Below are positions 43,118 through 52,456 of a stretch of DNA of 64,000 bases, in pieces. This DNA comes from Sphingomonas kyeonggiensis (lineage in GTDB: Bacteria; Pseudomonadota; Alphaproteobacteria; Sphingomonadales; Sphingomonadaceae): positions 682,001-746,000 of the forward strand of contig NZ_JACIEH010000001.1 of the NCBI RefSeq assembly GCF_014196745.1. The letters run 5' to 3'. Numbering within the stretch: the first letter of the stretch is position 1; each line of letters begins with the position of its first letter. Below the pieces are notes generated by a model, which searched no databases, had not been told where the DNA came from, and saw only the letters and a list, made by a program, of their open reading frames with translations. A program made the position numbers and the translations under genes.

Positions 43118-44614
43118 GTGATACCGCTCGACCCCGTTCCAAGGCCCCTCGACAGCCTCACCCAGCGCGGCGCCCCTGACGCCGTGGCGCTGGAAGACAA
43201 GGCCGGGACAATGACTTACGCCCAGCTCGAGCGGGCTGTCGGCGAGATGGCCTTTGCCCTGAAGGCGCTGGGGCTGGAGCCCGGGGACCGGGTGGCGACC
43301 TGGCTGCCCAAGACGCGGACGGCCTGCCTGATGCCGCTTGCCGCGGTGCGGGCGGGGCTGGTGCATGTGCCGATCAACCCGGTGCTCAAGCGGGCCCAGG
43401 TGGCCCATATCCTGGCGGATTCGGGGGCCAGGGCGCTGGTTTCCCAACAGGCGCGGCTGGCGGTCTTCGAAGTTGGCGATGTTGGCGCCGATTGCCAGGT
43501 CCTGACCGATGCGGACCTCACCGCCGAGCGGACACTTCCGGTCTCGGATGTTGGCACCGATAGGCTTGCGGCGATCCTCTACACCTCGGGATCGACCGGC
43601 AGGCCCAAGGGGGTGATGCTGAGCCATGCCAATTTATGGCTCGGGGCCATCAGCGTGGCGCATTATCTTGAGATCGGTTCTGAAGATCGCGTGCTGGGCG
43701 TGCTGCCGCTCAGCTTCGACTATGGACAGAACCAGCTCTTCTCGACCTGGGCCGCCGGCGCTCGCGTCGTCCCCCTCGACTATCTGACCGCGCGCGACGT
43801 CATCAAGGCGGTCGAGCGGTTCGGCATCACCAGCCTGGCAGGGGTGCCGCCGCTCTGGGTGCAGCTGCTAGAGGCGGAATGGCCGGTTGAGACTGCATCC
43901 AAGCTTCGGCGGCTAACCAATTCAGGTGGTGCGCTTACCCCGCGCATGGTCCGCGATCTGCGGGCGCGCTTCCCCGCAGCCGACCTCTATCCGATGTACG
44001 GACTGACCGAGGCGTTTCGCTCGACCTATCTGAATCCTACGCTGGTCGACAAGCATCCCGATTCGATCGGAGCGGCCATTCCATTCGCGGAAATTGTCGT
44101 GGTCGGTCCGGACGGGGCGCCGGCCTCTCAGGGCGAACTGGTCCATGCGGGCCCACTGGTCGCCCAGGGGTATTGGCGCGACCCCGAACGGACGGCACAG
44201 CGGTTCCGGCCGGCGCCAGCCTTTGCGAAGAGTGGCGGCATGGCCGTATGGTCCGGCGACACGGTGCGGCTGGGCGAGGACGGGCTGCTCCGCTTCGTCG
44301 GGCGCGACGACGAGATGATCAAGTCGGCCGGCAACCGGATCAGCCCGACCGAGATCGAGGAGGCGGTGCTGGCCGGCGGCGAGACCGGCGAGGCGGCCGC
44401 CTTTGGGGTGGCGGACGCGCGGCTGGGACAGGCGATCCTGGTGATCGCCCGCGGCGACGGCAGCCGCGAGACCGAGCTGCGCGATCGGCTGCGGCGCGAC
44501 CTGCCGAGCTTCATGCAGCCGGCGCGCTACGATTGGCGGGTGGAACTGCCGCGCAACGCCAATGGCAAGCTGGACCGCACGGCGTTGCGAGCGAGCCTGG
44601 GAGAGGGGAAATGA
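43118..44614 (+). CDS. Acyl-CoA ligase (AMP-forming), exosortase A system-associated
   Basis: 498 aa. Adenylation motifs: P-loop YTSGSTGRPKG (155-165), MYGLTEAFRSTYLNP, and the C-terminal hinge and lysine in GRDDEMIKSAGNRISPTE and NANGKLDRT. Activates an acyl group with ATP, presumably for the ACP of the opposite operon. GTG 43118 follows AAGGG. It overlaps the decarboxylase gene by ATGA. Confidence 0.9.
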   Translation: MIPLDPVPRPLDSLTQRGAPDAVALEDKAGTMTYAQLERAVGEMAFALKALGLEPGDRVATWLPKTRTACLMPLAAVRAGLVHVPINPVLKRAQVAHILADSGARALVSQQARLAVFEVGDVGADCQVLTDADLTAERTLPVSDVGTDRLAAILYTSGSTGRPKGVMLSHANLWLGAISVAHYLEIGSEDRVLGVLPLSFDYGQNQLFSTWAAGARVVPLDYLTARDVIKAVERFGITSLAGVPPLWVQLLEAEWPVETASKLRRLTNSGGALTPRMVRDLRARFPAADLYPMYGLTEAFRSTYLNPTLVDKHPDSIGAAIPFAEIVVVGPDGAPASQGELVHAGPLVAQGYWRDPERTAQRFRPAPAFAKSGGMAVWSGDTVRLGEDGLLRFVGRDDEMIKSAGNRISPTEIEEAVLAGGETGEAAAFGVADARLGQAILVIARGDGSRETELRDRLRRDLPSFMQPARYDWRVELPRNANGKLDRTALRASLGEGK

Positions 44615-45798
44615 CCATCACCGCGAAACCCTTTGGCCCGATCCCGCCCGAATTCGCGGACCTGCGCGAACTTCCGTGGCTGGACGTCCGCACGCCAGCC
44701 TATGTCTATGACTTCGCGCTGGTCGAGGCGCGGATCGCGCTGCTGCGGGCGGCGCTGCCCGCTCGGGTTGGCGTCCACTATGCGATCAAGGCCAATCCGT
44801 TCCCGCCGCTGCTCGAGCGGATCGCGCCGCTGGTCGACGGGATGGACGTGGCCTCGGCGGGCGAGATGGATCGGGCGCTTGGCGTCATGGCGGCGACGGC
44901 GATCAGCTTTGCGGGGCCTGGCAAGCGCGATGCCGAGCTGGAAGCGGCGATTCGCGAGGGCGTGACGATCAACCTCGAATCGATCGCCGAGGGGCAGCGG
45001 GCGCTGGCTACGGCCAAGGCGCTGGGCACGACGCCCCGGCTGGCGGTGCGGGTGAACCCCGATTTCGAGCTGCGCGGTTCGGGGATGAAGATGGGCGGGC
45101 GCGCGTCCCCCTTCGGCATCGAAAGCGTGCACGTGCCCGAGCTGGTCAGGATGCTGCGCGGCGAAGGCGCGGAGTGGCGCGGGCTGCACATCTTCGCCGG
45201 ATCGCAGTCGCTCGACACCGAGGCGATCATCGCGACCCAGGCGGCGACCATCGACCTGGCCGCACGGCTGGCCGACGAGATCGGCGCGGTTCCGCCGCTG
45301 GTCAATCTGGGCGGGGGCTTCGGCATCCCCTATTTCCCGGGCGACGCACCGGTGGACGTCGGCGCGATCGGCGCGGCGCTGGCGGGAGCGGTCGGCAGGC
45401 TGGACACCGAATATGCGATCGAACTCGGCCGCTGGCTGGTCGGCGAGGCGGGCGTGTATCTCGCCCGGGTGATCGACCGGAAGGAGAGCCAAGGGGAGAC
45501 TTTCCTGATCGTCGAGGGGGGGCTGAACCACCATCTCGCCGCGACGGGCAATTTCGGCACGGTGGTGCGGCGCAACTATCCCGTGGCGGTGGCGCACCGG
45601 ATGCAGGACCCGGCGGAGGAAGTGGTGACCGTGGTCGGCCCGCTCTGCACTCCGCTCGACCGACTGGCCGACCGGGTGGCGCTGCCGAGCGCCGGAGTGG
45701 GCGATGTGATCGCGGTGTTCGCGTCAGGCGCGTATGGCGCGACCGCGAGCCCCAGCGCGTTCCTGGGGCATCCGCCGGTGGTGGAGATCGTGGTTTAG
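44611..45798 (+). CDS. PLP-dependent decarboxylase, exosortase A system-associated
   Basis: A 395-aa fold-type III decarboxylase related to diaminopimelate and ornithine decarboxylases. PLP lysine is Lys60 in HYAIKANP; LHIFAGSQ, NLGGGFGIPY and the active-site Cys segment GPLCTPLD follow. It could make an amine that is then acylated by the ligase-ACP pair, consistent with known exosortase-A gene sets. ATG overlaps the ligase stop. Confidence 0.9.
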   Translation: MTITAKPFGPIPPEFADLRELPWLDVRTPAYVYDFALVEARIALLRAALPARVGVHYAIKANPFPPLLERIAPLVDGMDVASAGEMDRALGVMAATAISFAGPGKRDAELEAAIREGVTINLESIAEGQRALATAKALGTTPRLAVRVNPDFELRGSGMKMGGRASPFGIESVHVPELVRMLRGEGAEWRGLHIFAGSQSLDTEAIIATQAATIDLAARLADEIGAVPPLVNLGGGFGIPYFPGDAPVDVGAIGAALAGAVGRLDTEYAIELGRWLVGEAGVYLARVIDRKESQGETFLIVEGGLNHHLAATGNFGTVVRRNYPVAVAHRMQDPAEEVVTVVGPLCTPLDRLADRVALPSAGVGDVIAVFASGAYGATASPSAFLGHPPVVEIVV

Positions 45799-45813
45799 GG
45801 GGTACAGCTTTTC

Positions 45814-45851
45814 CGTCATCCCCGCGCAGGCGGGGATCCGCGGGGATGACG
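45814..45851. repeat. REP-like palindrome at the operon end
   Basis: CGTCATCCCCGC (45814-45825) and GCGGGGATGACG (45840-45851) are perfect inverted repeats. This is the CGTCATCCCCGCGCAGGCGGG-type element common between genes in sphingomonads. It may terminate the decarboxylase operon and the converging rnk gene. Confidence 0.7.
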
Positions 45852-45917
45852 ATGAATTGGTAAAAAGGGCAGGCCGCGGTTTGTCGTTTCGGGTGACGGA
45901 TGAAGCGAGAATCACCG

Positions 45918-46316
45918 TCAGGAGGCGGTGGCCCGCCACACCCCCAGCACCGTTAGGAAGCGATCGGGCCAGAGGATCGACTGGCCGGTGCGCAGGCCGA
46001 TCAGGGCGGCGCCGACGGGGGTGAGGATCGAGATCCGGCCCTGCGTGATATCGGCCTCCGCCGGATAGACGAGCGTGACGGTACGCTGTGTGCCGTTGCT
46101 GTCGTCGAGGAACTCCACCGTCGCGCCCATCGTCACCGTGTCGGGCGAGATGGCGGCGGCGCTGTGCAGCCGGGCGCGCTCGGTCTCGCGCAGCAGCAGT
46201 GCGCTGACCGCGGGGAAGCGGCGCGCGACGCTGAGCGCCAGGCCGGCGAGCTGCTCGGCTTCGGAATCGATCATGTCGATCGGCGGCCGGCTGGCCGCCT
46301 TGCGGGTCTTGCTCAT
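45918..46316 (-). CDS. rnk: Rnk/GreA-like elongation factor
   Basis: 132 aa. The C-terminal FKBP-like GreA/GreB domain carries TPVGAALIGLRTGQSILW, and a short N-terminal helix replaces the Gre coiled coil, as in Rnk (regulator of nucleoside diphosphate kinase), which binds RNA polymerase. GGGAGA precedes the ATG. A strong hairpin lies in its upstream leader. Confidence 0.85.
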   Translation of the reverse strand: MSKTRKAASRPPIDMIDSEAEQLAGLALSVARRFPAVSALLLRETERARLHSAAAISPDTVTMGATVEFLDDSNGTQRTVTLVYPAEADITQGRISILTPVGAALIGLRTGQSILWPDRFLTVLGVWRATAS

Positions 46317-46381
46317 TCTTGGATCTCCCAGGCAAAGGCGGCGTGCTGCCGCCGGGGCGCCGAAAGGTGGCGCGTTGCTTG

Positions 46382-46421
46382 GCCCCGGGTCTCCCGGACA
46401 TGCCTTAGGAGAACCCGGGGC
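46382..46421. other. Long hairpin in the rnk leader region
   Basis: GCCCCGGGT-CTCC (46382-46394) pairs with GGAG-A-ACCCGGGGC (46408-46421). It lies 66 bp upstream of the rnk start and 123 bp beyond the end of the propeller gene; it could shape the rnk leader or end transcripts coming from the right. No T run. Confidence 0.5.
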
Positions 46422-46543
46422 TAGTTGCCTGCCAGGAGCTGTCCCGCATGGACGCGGTATCGCAGCAAAGGTGCGCGAAACGTCATGCCCGGAGGATGGG
46501 GCCCGGGGTCCGGCTTGTCAAACGGCCCGGAGCCTGCGCGTCC

Positions 46544-48481
46544 CTATTGCCGGGCACCTGCGGTCGGGGCGAAGTCGAGCCGGGCGAATTCCCGGATGCG
46601 GCCATTGCCGAGCTTTCCCTCGACCAGCTCATAGCCCATCAGCGCGAACACCCGGTCGCCCAGGAAGATCGGCCGGGCATTGCCGTACCAGTCAACGCAG
46701 GACGCCTTGCAGCCATCGTCGCGCGCGGTTTCGGCATGGGCGGAGAGCTCGCCGGCGGGCGTGAAGCGGCGGGCGTCGCGACGCAGGAAGGCAACGGCCG
46801 AACCGCTGCCGAGGAAGCGCGCGGCGGGCGAGTTGCCGAGATCGCGGGTGACCGGCAGGCCGAGCGTGCCCGAGGCGCCGTCGGCGCTGCCCGGATCGGG
46901 GCGGTAGAAGAAGGCCTGGCTGCGGCGCTCGCCTTCGCGCGCGGCGGGGAGGAAATAGGTATCGCCGAGCCGGGGCTGGCTGCCCGCCAGCTCGACGGCG
47001 GAGAAGCCGAGCCGGTCCTCCTTGTCGTTGCCGATGACGACGGCGTCGCTGCCGATGATGTCGATCCGGTCGACTGCGTGGGGGGCGCTGATCCGGGAGA
47101 TGAGGCCGCCGTCGAGCGGCACGGCGAACACGGCGGCGCTGCTTTCCTCGCCGGCGAAGCTGCCGGCCGAATAGACGAGGTGGCGGCCCATGAAGCGATT
47201 GTGGAACGACCAGCTCGCACCCTTGCCGAGCGGCAGCGCGCGATAGGTCCGGCGTGATGCGAGATAGGAGCCGTTGCCAAAGGCCGAGAGCGGCAGGTGG
47301 AGCAGCGCGGCGTCGCCGTAGCTCACCTCGGGCCGCCACATCCAGTCGCCGCCGCTGTCGGCGCGGACGACCACGTCGAGCGCGCGCCGGGCACGGTCCT
47401 CGCGGAAGGAGAATTGGTCGACCGGGCCGCCCCAGGCCTGGAGCGCGCCGGGACGCGAGCCGTCGAGCGGCATCCGGTAGAGCATCGCCCGGTCATTGCC
47501 GTTGCGGCCGGGCAGGGCCTCGCCGATCCAGACATAGACGGCGTTGCCGGACACGTAGAAGTTGCGCGATCCCGAGCCGAGCACTGCAGTGGCCCGGCAG
47601 GAAAGCCGGGGCGCGGCGAGATCGCAGACGGTGACGGTGTGGAGCGTGGAAATATCGGCATCGGGGGCGCGGCGGACGGGCTCGGGCACATAGACGCGCG
47701 CGGCGGGCGCGATCCGCTGGAAGCCGTCGTTGCCGGGATCGGCGTAGCGATCGAGGTCCTTGCCGGTCCAGCGGCGAAGCGCGGGCAGTTGCCCGGCGAG
47801 CGGCTCGCTGATGTCGAGGTCTAGCGGGGTGTAGAAGATCAGCTTCGAGCCGATCAGGCGCGAGGCATAGTTGCTCGAGGAATAATAGTCGTTCGAGCGC
47901 AGATGGTGGCTGTCCTCGTAGCGCAGCCGGCCATTGGCATCGATGCGGAAGCGGTTGATCTCGGTGCCGCCGCGCTCATAGCTGAAGCCGACGACGATGA
48001 CATGGTCGCCGGATACGAGCATCTCGTCATACCAGGCGCCATCGCCGTCCGTGCCGGGCGGGAAGGCATCGACATGATCGACGGCGCGCATCCCGGCGTC
48101 ACCGACGCGGATGGTGAACAGCCGGCCGCGGCGCAGCACCACCAGATGGTTGCCATGCACCTTGACGATGCCGCCCTCGTCGACATCGGCTTCCTGGGTG
48201 TTGGTGATGCTTGGAGACGGTGCCCGGGTGCCGGTGACGACCACGGCCTCGCTGGCGGCGCCTGGTGCGGACGGCGGGGCCATCACCATCGTGGGGGCGG
48301 GAGGCGGCAGGTCGGCCGGCATCGGCGCGGGGTGCTGGCGTGCGCGGCGCTTGAGGAAGGCCACGAGCTCCTGGTCGCTGGCGAAGGCGCGGAGCCCGGC
48401 GGTCTGCGCCTGGGCCCGCGGTGCCGGAAGGGCGCCCGCGCAGATCAGGGCCGCCAACAAGGATGTTCTCCACATGCGCAT
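46544..48481 (-). CDS. Exported beta-propeller domain protein
   Basis: 645 aa with signal peptide MRMWRTSLLAALICAGALP. The block SITNTQEADVDEGGIVKVHG is the signature of the bacterial and archaeal beta-propeller family PF09826; repeats such as HLVVLRRGRLFTIRV follow, with several Cys pairs. The N-terminal part after the signal is Pro/Ala-rich. Function unknown. GAGGGGGC precedes the ATG. Confidence 0.85.
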   Translation of the reverse strand: MRMWRTSLLAALICAGALPAPRAQAQTAGLRAFASDQELVAFLKRRARQHPAPMPADLPPPAPTMVMAPPSAPGAASEAVVVTGTRAPSPSITNTQEADVDEGGIVKVHGNHLVVLRRGRLFTIRVGDAGMRAVDHVDAFPPGTDGDGAWYDEMLVSGDHVIVVGFSYERGGTEINRFRIDANGRLRYEDSHHLRSNDYYSSSNYASRLIGSKLIFYTPLDLDISEPLAGQLPALRRWTGKDLDRYADPGNDGFQRIAPAARVYVPEPVRRAPDADISTLHTVTVCDLAAPRLSCRATAVLGSGSRNFYVSGNAVYVWIGEALPGRNGNDRAMLYRMPLDGSRPGALQAWGGPVDQFSFREDRARRALDVVVRADSGGDWMWRPEVSYGDAALLHLPLSAFGNGSYLASRRTYRALPLGKGASWSFHNRFMGRHLVYSAGSFAGEESSAAVFAVPLDGGLISRISAPHAVDRIDIIGSDAVVIGNDKEDRLGFSAVELAGSQPRLGDTYFLPAAREGERRSQAFFYRPDPGSADGASGTLGLPVTRDLGNSPAARFLGSGSAVAFLRRDARRFTPAGELSAHAETARDDGCKASCVDWYGNARPIFLGDRVFALMGYELVEGKLGNGRIREFARLDFAPTAGARQ

Positions 48482-48544
48482 TGCCCCCTCTTTCGTTCGC
48501 GGGCAGCTTAGCGGCCGTGCTAGCGAGGGCAATCGCCCTTCTGG

Positions 48545-49702
48545 TCAGAGCCGTTCGGCGACCAGCAGGCAGGCGAGCATCGCCAGCACCAGCGCGATCA
48601 GCGCGATGCCGAGCGCCGGCCAGCCCCAGGCGGCGACGACCATGCCGGCGAGCGGTGGGCCGAGCAGCGCGCCGCCCGCGCCGAACTGGGTGATCAGGCC
48701 GTTCGCCGCCGCGATACGGGGATCGTCGGGCGCGGTCGCGCCGGACTGGGCGGGCAGGCGGGCGAACATCAGCGGCGGGACGAGGCCGCTGACCAGCGTC
48801 GCGCCCACGGCGAGCATGCCGCTCTCGACCAGGCTCGCCGCGGCGTGCTGGTAGAGCCAGAAGACCAGGGGCAGGGTGGCGAGCAGCGCCAGGGTCGAGA
48901 CCAGCATCATCCGGCGGCGGCCAAGCTGTCCGCCCCGCATCAGCCACATGGCGGCGGCCGAGCCGGGCAGGGCCGCGAGCGACGCCAGGGCGGTGATCAG
49001 GCCGACCTGCCCGATCGGCGCGCCGTTGCGCTCGACCAGGAAGCTCGGCAGCAGCATGAGCAAGGCGCAGACGAACAGGGTGTAGAGCCCGAAGGCGAAG
49101 GTGGCGACCCAGGCGGCCGGGGCCGGGAGCGTGATCCGCTGGCCGCCGGCGCCGGGCAGGGGCAAGCGGGTGAGCAGCGCGGTGATCACGGCGAGCGCGA
49201 CGGCCCAGAGCAGCATCACTCCGCGCGGGCCGGCCAGCGTGACCAGCGAGGCGGTGACCGCGCTGCCGAGCGCCAGGCCGACGGGGACGAAGGTGCTCCA
49301 CAGCGCAAGCGCGCGGCCGCGGCTCTCATCGGTGGCGATGGCGGCGATGGCGGTGGGGGCGACGATCACCATCAGCAGATAGCCGACGCCCTCCACGGCG
49401 CGGGCGGCGAAGAGGATCATCGGAACGGGAACGATCGCCTCGATCAGGCTGGCGGCCGCAAGCGTCGCGCCGCCGGTCAGCAGGAAGGCGCGCATGCCGA
49501 AACGGGCGAGACCCAGGCCGGCGACGAAGCCGAACAGCGCGCCGCCGACCTCGAGCAGCGAGATCAGCAGGGCGATCTGGGGGAGGGAGAGGTGGAAGCT
49601 CTCGCGCAGGATCGGCGCGATGGCGGAGATCTTGGCCAATTGCGCGGCGGCGAGGATGCCGACCAGCCAGAGCGTCAGGATTCGGGGCCAGGGCGTGCGC
49701 AT
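48545..49702 (-). CDS. MFS transporter
   Basis: 385 aa with 12 hydrophobic helices and the shortened CynX/NimT-like layout. Visible segments are ALFGFVAGLGLARFG (motif A region between helices 2 and 3) and ALWSTFVPVGLALGSAVTASL (helix 5, motif C-like). Substrate unknown. It lies 63 bp after the propeller gene on the same strand, upstream of which it may share a transcript. Confidence 0.88.
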   Translation of the reverse strand: MRTPWPRILTLWLVGILAAAQLAKISAIAPILRESFHLSLPQIALLISLLEVGGALFGFVAGLGLARFGMRAFLLTGGATLAAASLIEAIVPVPMILFAARAVEGVGYLLMVIVAPTAIAAIATDESRGRALALWSTFVPVGLALGSAVTASLVTLAGPRGVMLLWAVALAVITALLTRLPLPGAGGQRITLPAPAAWVATFAFGLYTLFVCALLMLLPSFLVERNGAPIGQVGLITALASLAALPGSAAAMWLMRGGQLGRRRMMLVSTLALLATLPLVFWLYQHAAASLVESGMLAVGATLVSGLVPPLMFARLPAQSGATAPDDPRIAAANGLITQFGAGGALLGPPLAGMVVAAWGWPALGIALIALVLAMLACLLVAERL

Positions 49703-49746
49703 GCGGGCCCTGCTAGGGATCGCGGCCGCGAATGGCCACGAATAGA

Positions 49747-50304
49747 TTATTCGGAGTCGGGCTCGATCGTGGTGGTGATGCGGCCGATCCGGCCGTCGGC
49801 GAGCGGCACCGTCTCCCAGCGCATCTTGCTGGGCAGCACCGCGATCACCGCGCTGCCATTGTGGCCGGTGTGGAACTCGAGCCGCTGGAACGGCCGGTCG
49901 TACCAGCCGCGATCGGCGAGGCTCTCCTCGGCGGCGACGATCTCGGGGCTTGCGAAACGCCAGAGCGAGCGGCCGAGGAAGCTGTCGGCGCTGTTTCCCC
50001 AGCCCTCGGTCCGGGCGGGCGAGGCGGCGAGCAGGCGGTGGGTGGCGTCGCAGACCAGGTGGACCGCAGCGGTGGAGCTCTCGATCAGCCGCCTGAGCGC
50101 CGCGTCGCCGTCATTGCCGGCATGGGCGGCGATCATCGCGAGGATACGGTCGCGCATCGCCGCTTCGGGCAGATGCGCACCGCTTTCCCAGCGCGAAACG
50201 CTCGCCTGGGTCACCGCCAGGCGCTCGGCGACATCGCCCTGCTTGATGCCGTTCAGCAGACGGAAACGGCGCAGCGCCCTGCCCAGGGGGAGATCGTGCA
50301 GCAT
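49747..50304 (-). CDS. XRE family regulator with PAS-like C-terminal domain
   Basis: 185 aa. Helix-turn-helix GRALRRFRLLNGIKQGDVAERLAVTQASVSRWESG, then a domain with HLVCDATHRLLAASPARTEG and LGRSLWRFASPEIVAAE that resembles a PAS-like ligand pocket. It may respond to a small molecule and control the adjacent receptor gene; this is inference from order. Confidence 0.82.
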   Translation of the reverse strand: MLHDLPLGRALRRFRLLNGIKQGDVAERLAVTQASVSRWESGAHLPEAAMRDRILAMIAAHAGNDGDAALRRLIESSTAAVHLVCDATHRLLAASPARTEGWGNSADSFLGRSLWRFASPEIVAAEESLADRGWYDRPFQRLEFHTGHNGSAVIAVLPSKMRWETVPLADGRIGRITTTIEPDSE

Positions 50305-50334
50305 GGTGCCCAGGATAGGCGCCGGCGCGCGCCG

Positions 50335-52434
50335 CTACAAGGACAGGCGCAGCGAGGCGCGGACGGTGCGCGGGGCGCCGGGGAAGATCCATAGCGGGCT
50401 GTACGAGCTCTGCGCATAGCGGGCGTCGAACAGATTGTCGGCCTCCAGCCGCACGCCGAGCCGGGGCGAGAAGGCGTATTCGACCGCCGCCTTGGCCTTC
50501 AGATAGGCGGGCAGGACCAGCCCGCTGCCGTCGATCGCTCCGGCGCGGTCGCCCATATAGCTGGCGCCGGCGCTGACCGACGGGCCGCGGCCCCCGGCAT
50601 CCTGGAAGCGACCCAGGACGAAGAGCGTGCCGGCATGCTCGGGCACGTCGAGCACGCGATCGGTGGCGAAGGCCGCATCGTCGGTGCGGGCGTGCGTCCA
50701 GGCATAGTTGGCGACGACCTGCCAGTGCGGAGCGAGCTTGAGCGACGCGTCCGCCTCGATCCCCCGGCTGCGCAGGTTGCCGACGGGGGCGAGGAAGTTC
50801 GGATCGGTGGGGTCGTTGGTGAGGATGCCCTGCTTGCGGATGTCGAACCAGGTCAGCGCGACGTCCACGCCGGCCCAGGTGCCGGTGACGCCCAGCTCAT
50901 ATCCCTTGCCGCGCTCGGGCGCGAAGCCCTGGCCGAAGCGATCGGTGCCGGAGTTGAGCAGGAAGCTCTCGCCCCAGTTCGCGTGGAGCGCGAAGGTCTC
51001 GTCGAGCTTGTAGCGGGCGCCGAGGCGGAAATTGACCGGCTGATCGACTGCGCGACCGGTGGCGCCAGTGTTGTTGTTGTGGATGCGCTGGCGATAGGCG
51101 TCGATACGGACGCCGCCGGTGACGGTGAACCTGTCGGTCACTTCCCACATGTCCTGCGCGTAGAGCGTGCCGGACCAGCGCTTCTCGTGGTTGTTGGTGA
51201 AGGGAAGCAGCACGGGCGGCGTGCCGCCATAGACCGGATTATGGACATCGACCGCATAGGGCGCGGTGGCGCTCGGATTGCGGCGCATCCAGTGCTCGGC
51301 ATAGTCGAGCAGATAGCCCTTGGCGCCGAAACTCAGCCGATGCGCGCCGAGCTGGCCCGAGAGTTCGATGCGGGCGGACAGGTCGTCCACCAGGAAATCG
51401 CGCGAGCGGCGCTGGCGCCAGAGGCTGGTGCCGACCAGGCGGGACTGATCGGAGGAGAAGCCCTTGAGCGAGCCGGTGCGCCAGGCGATGCCGGCGTTCA
51501 GGCTCCAGCTGCCGCCGAGATCGGCGAGCGCGGTTAGCTGGTGGCGCTCGTTGCGGAAGCGGGTAACGCCGTCGTTTGGCTCGCCATAGAAATTGGCGCG
51601 GGGCAGGGCATTGGCGTTGCCGTTCAGCGCCGGGATGCCGCGATCGAAGGGCGCGTCGAACCGGGTGATCTCGCCGACATAGGTGAGGCGGAAGGCGTCG
51701 CCGGGGCGCCAGGTGAGCGAGGGCGCGACGGTGCGGCGGCTGAGCGTGACATGGTCGCGCCAGCCATCGCTTTCCTCAGCCGCGACGACGATGCGGGCGG
51801 CGAAGCTGCGCGAGAGCGGCAGGTTGGCGTCGAGCTCGACCCGGCGGGTGTCGAACGAGCCATAGGTGAGGACGGCACTGGCCGAAGGGGTGAAGCCGGG
51901 CGTCTTGCTGACGATGTTGACGCGGCCGCCGGGATCCACGTCGCCGAACAGCGCGCCGGCCGGGCCCTTGAGCAGCTCGATCCGCTCGACCGTGGACGGA
52001 TCGCGGGGCGGGCCCATGCCGCGATTGGCGAGGAAGCCGTCGACATAATATTCGGCACCGCCATCGGGGGTGCCGAGGAAGCCGCGGATCGCGAAATTGT
52101 CGAGCATGCCGCCGCGGTTGTTCTGGTTGCTGACGCCGCTGACCAGCTCGAGCGCGTCGGACAGGCGATAGGTGCCCGCCGCGACGAGCAGGTCGCGCTC
52201 GAGCGCGCGGCTCGACTGCGACATGCGCTCGGTGACCGGTCCCGAGGACAAGGTGGGATCGGCGCCGGTGCGGCGGGTGCCGAGCACGACGATCTCCTGG
52301 CCTTCCTCTGCGGCGGGCTCCTCCTTTTCGGGCTCGGCAAGGGCGGGGAAGGCGCAGAACAGCAGCGGCGAAAGCAGGGCTGCCGCCGGGAAATGTCGGA
52401 ACAAGGGCTTGCCTTTCACGATATGATGTAACAT
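50335..52434 (-). CDS. TonB-dependent siderophore receptor
   Basis: 699 aa. Leader ends in FCAFPALA, then EIVVLGTRR (TonB-box-like), plug domain with LVSGVSNQNNRGGMLDNFAIRG, SSTVERIEL-like RIELLKGPAGALFGDVDPGGRVN, and a barrel ending in LRLSL. The plug motifs are those of ferric-siderophore receptors. ATG 52434 is chosen; GTG 52419 is a shorter option. The start codon lies in a GATGT-A-ACATC palindrome (52425-52435). Confidence 0.92.
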   Translation of the reverse strand: MLHHIVKGKPLFRHFPAAALLSPLLFCAFPALAEPEKEEPAAEEGQEIVVLGTRRTGADPTLSSGPVTERMSQSSRALERDLLVAAGTYRLSDALELVSGVSNQNNRGGMLDNFAIRGFLGTPDGGAEYYVDGFLANRGMGPPRDPSTVERIELLKGPAGALFGDVDPGGRVNIVSKTPGFTPSASAVLTYGSFDTRRVELDANLPLSRSFAARIVVAAEESDGWRDHVTLSRRTVAPSLTWRPGDAFRLTYVGEITRFDAPFDRGIPALNGNANALPRANFYGEPNDGVTRFRNERHQLTALADLGGSWSLNAGIAWRTGSLKGFSSDQSRLVGTSLWRQRRSRDFLVDDLSARIELSGQLGAHRLSFGAKGYLLDYAEHWMRRNPSATAPYAVDVHNPVYGGTPPVLLPFTNNHEKRWSGTLYAQDMWEVTDRFTVTGGVRIDAYRQRIHNNNTGATGRAVDQPVNFRLGARYKLDETFALHANWGESFLLNSGTDRFGQGFAPERGKGYELGVTGTWAGVDVALTWFDIRKQGILTNDPTDPNFLAPVGNLRSRGIEADASLKLAPHWQVVANYAWTHARTDDAAFATDRVLDVPEHAGTLFVLGRFQDAGGRGPSVSAGASYMGDRAGAIDGSGLVLPAYLKAKAAVEYAFSPRLGVRLEADNLFDARYAQSSYSPLWIFPGAPRTVRASLRLSL

Positions 52435-52456
52435 CGCGTGTGGCGAAAGGAAGCCG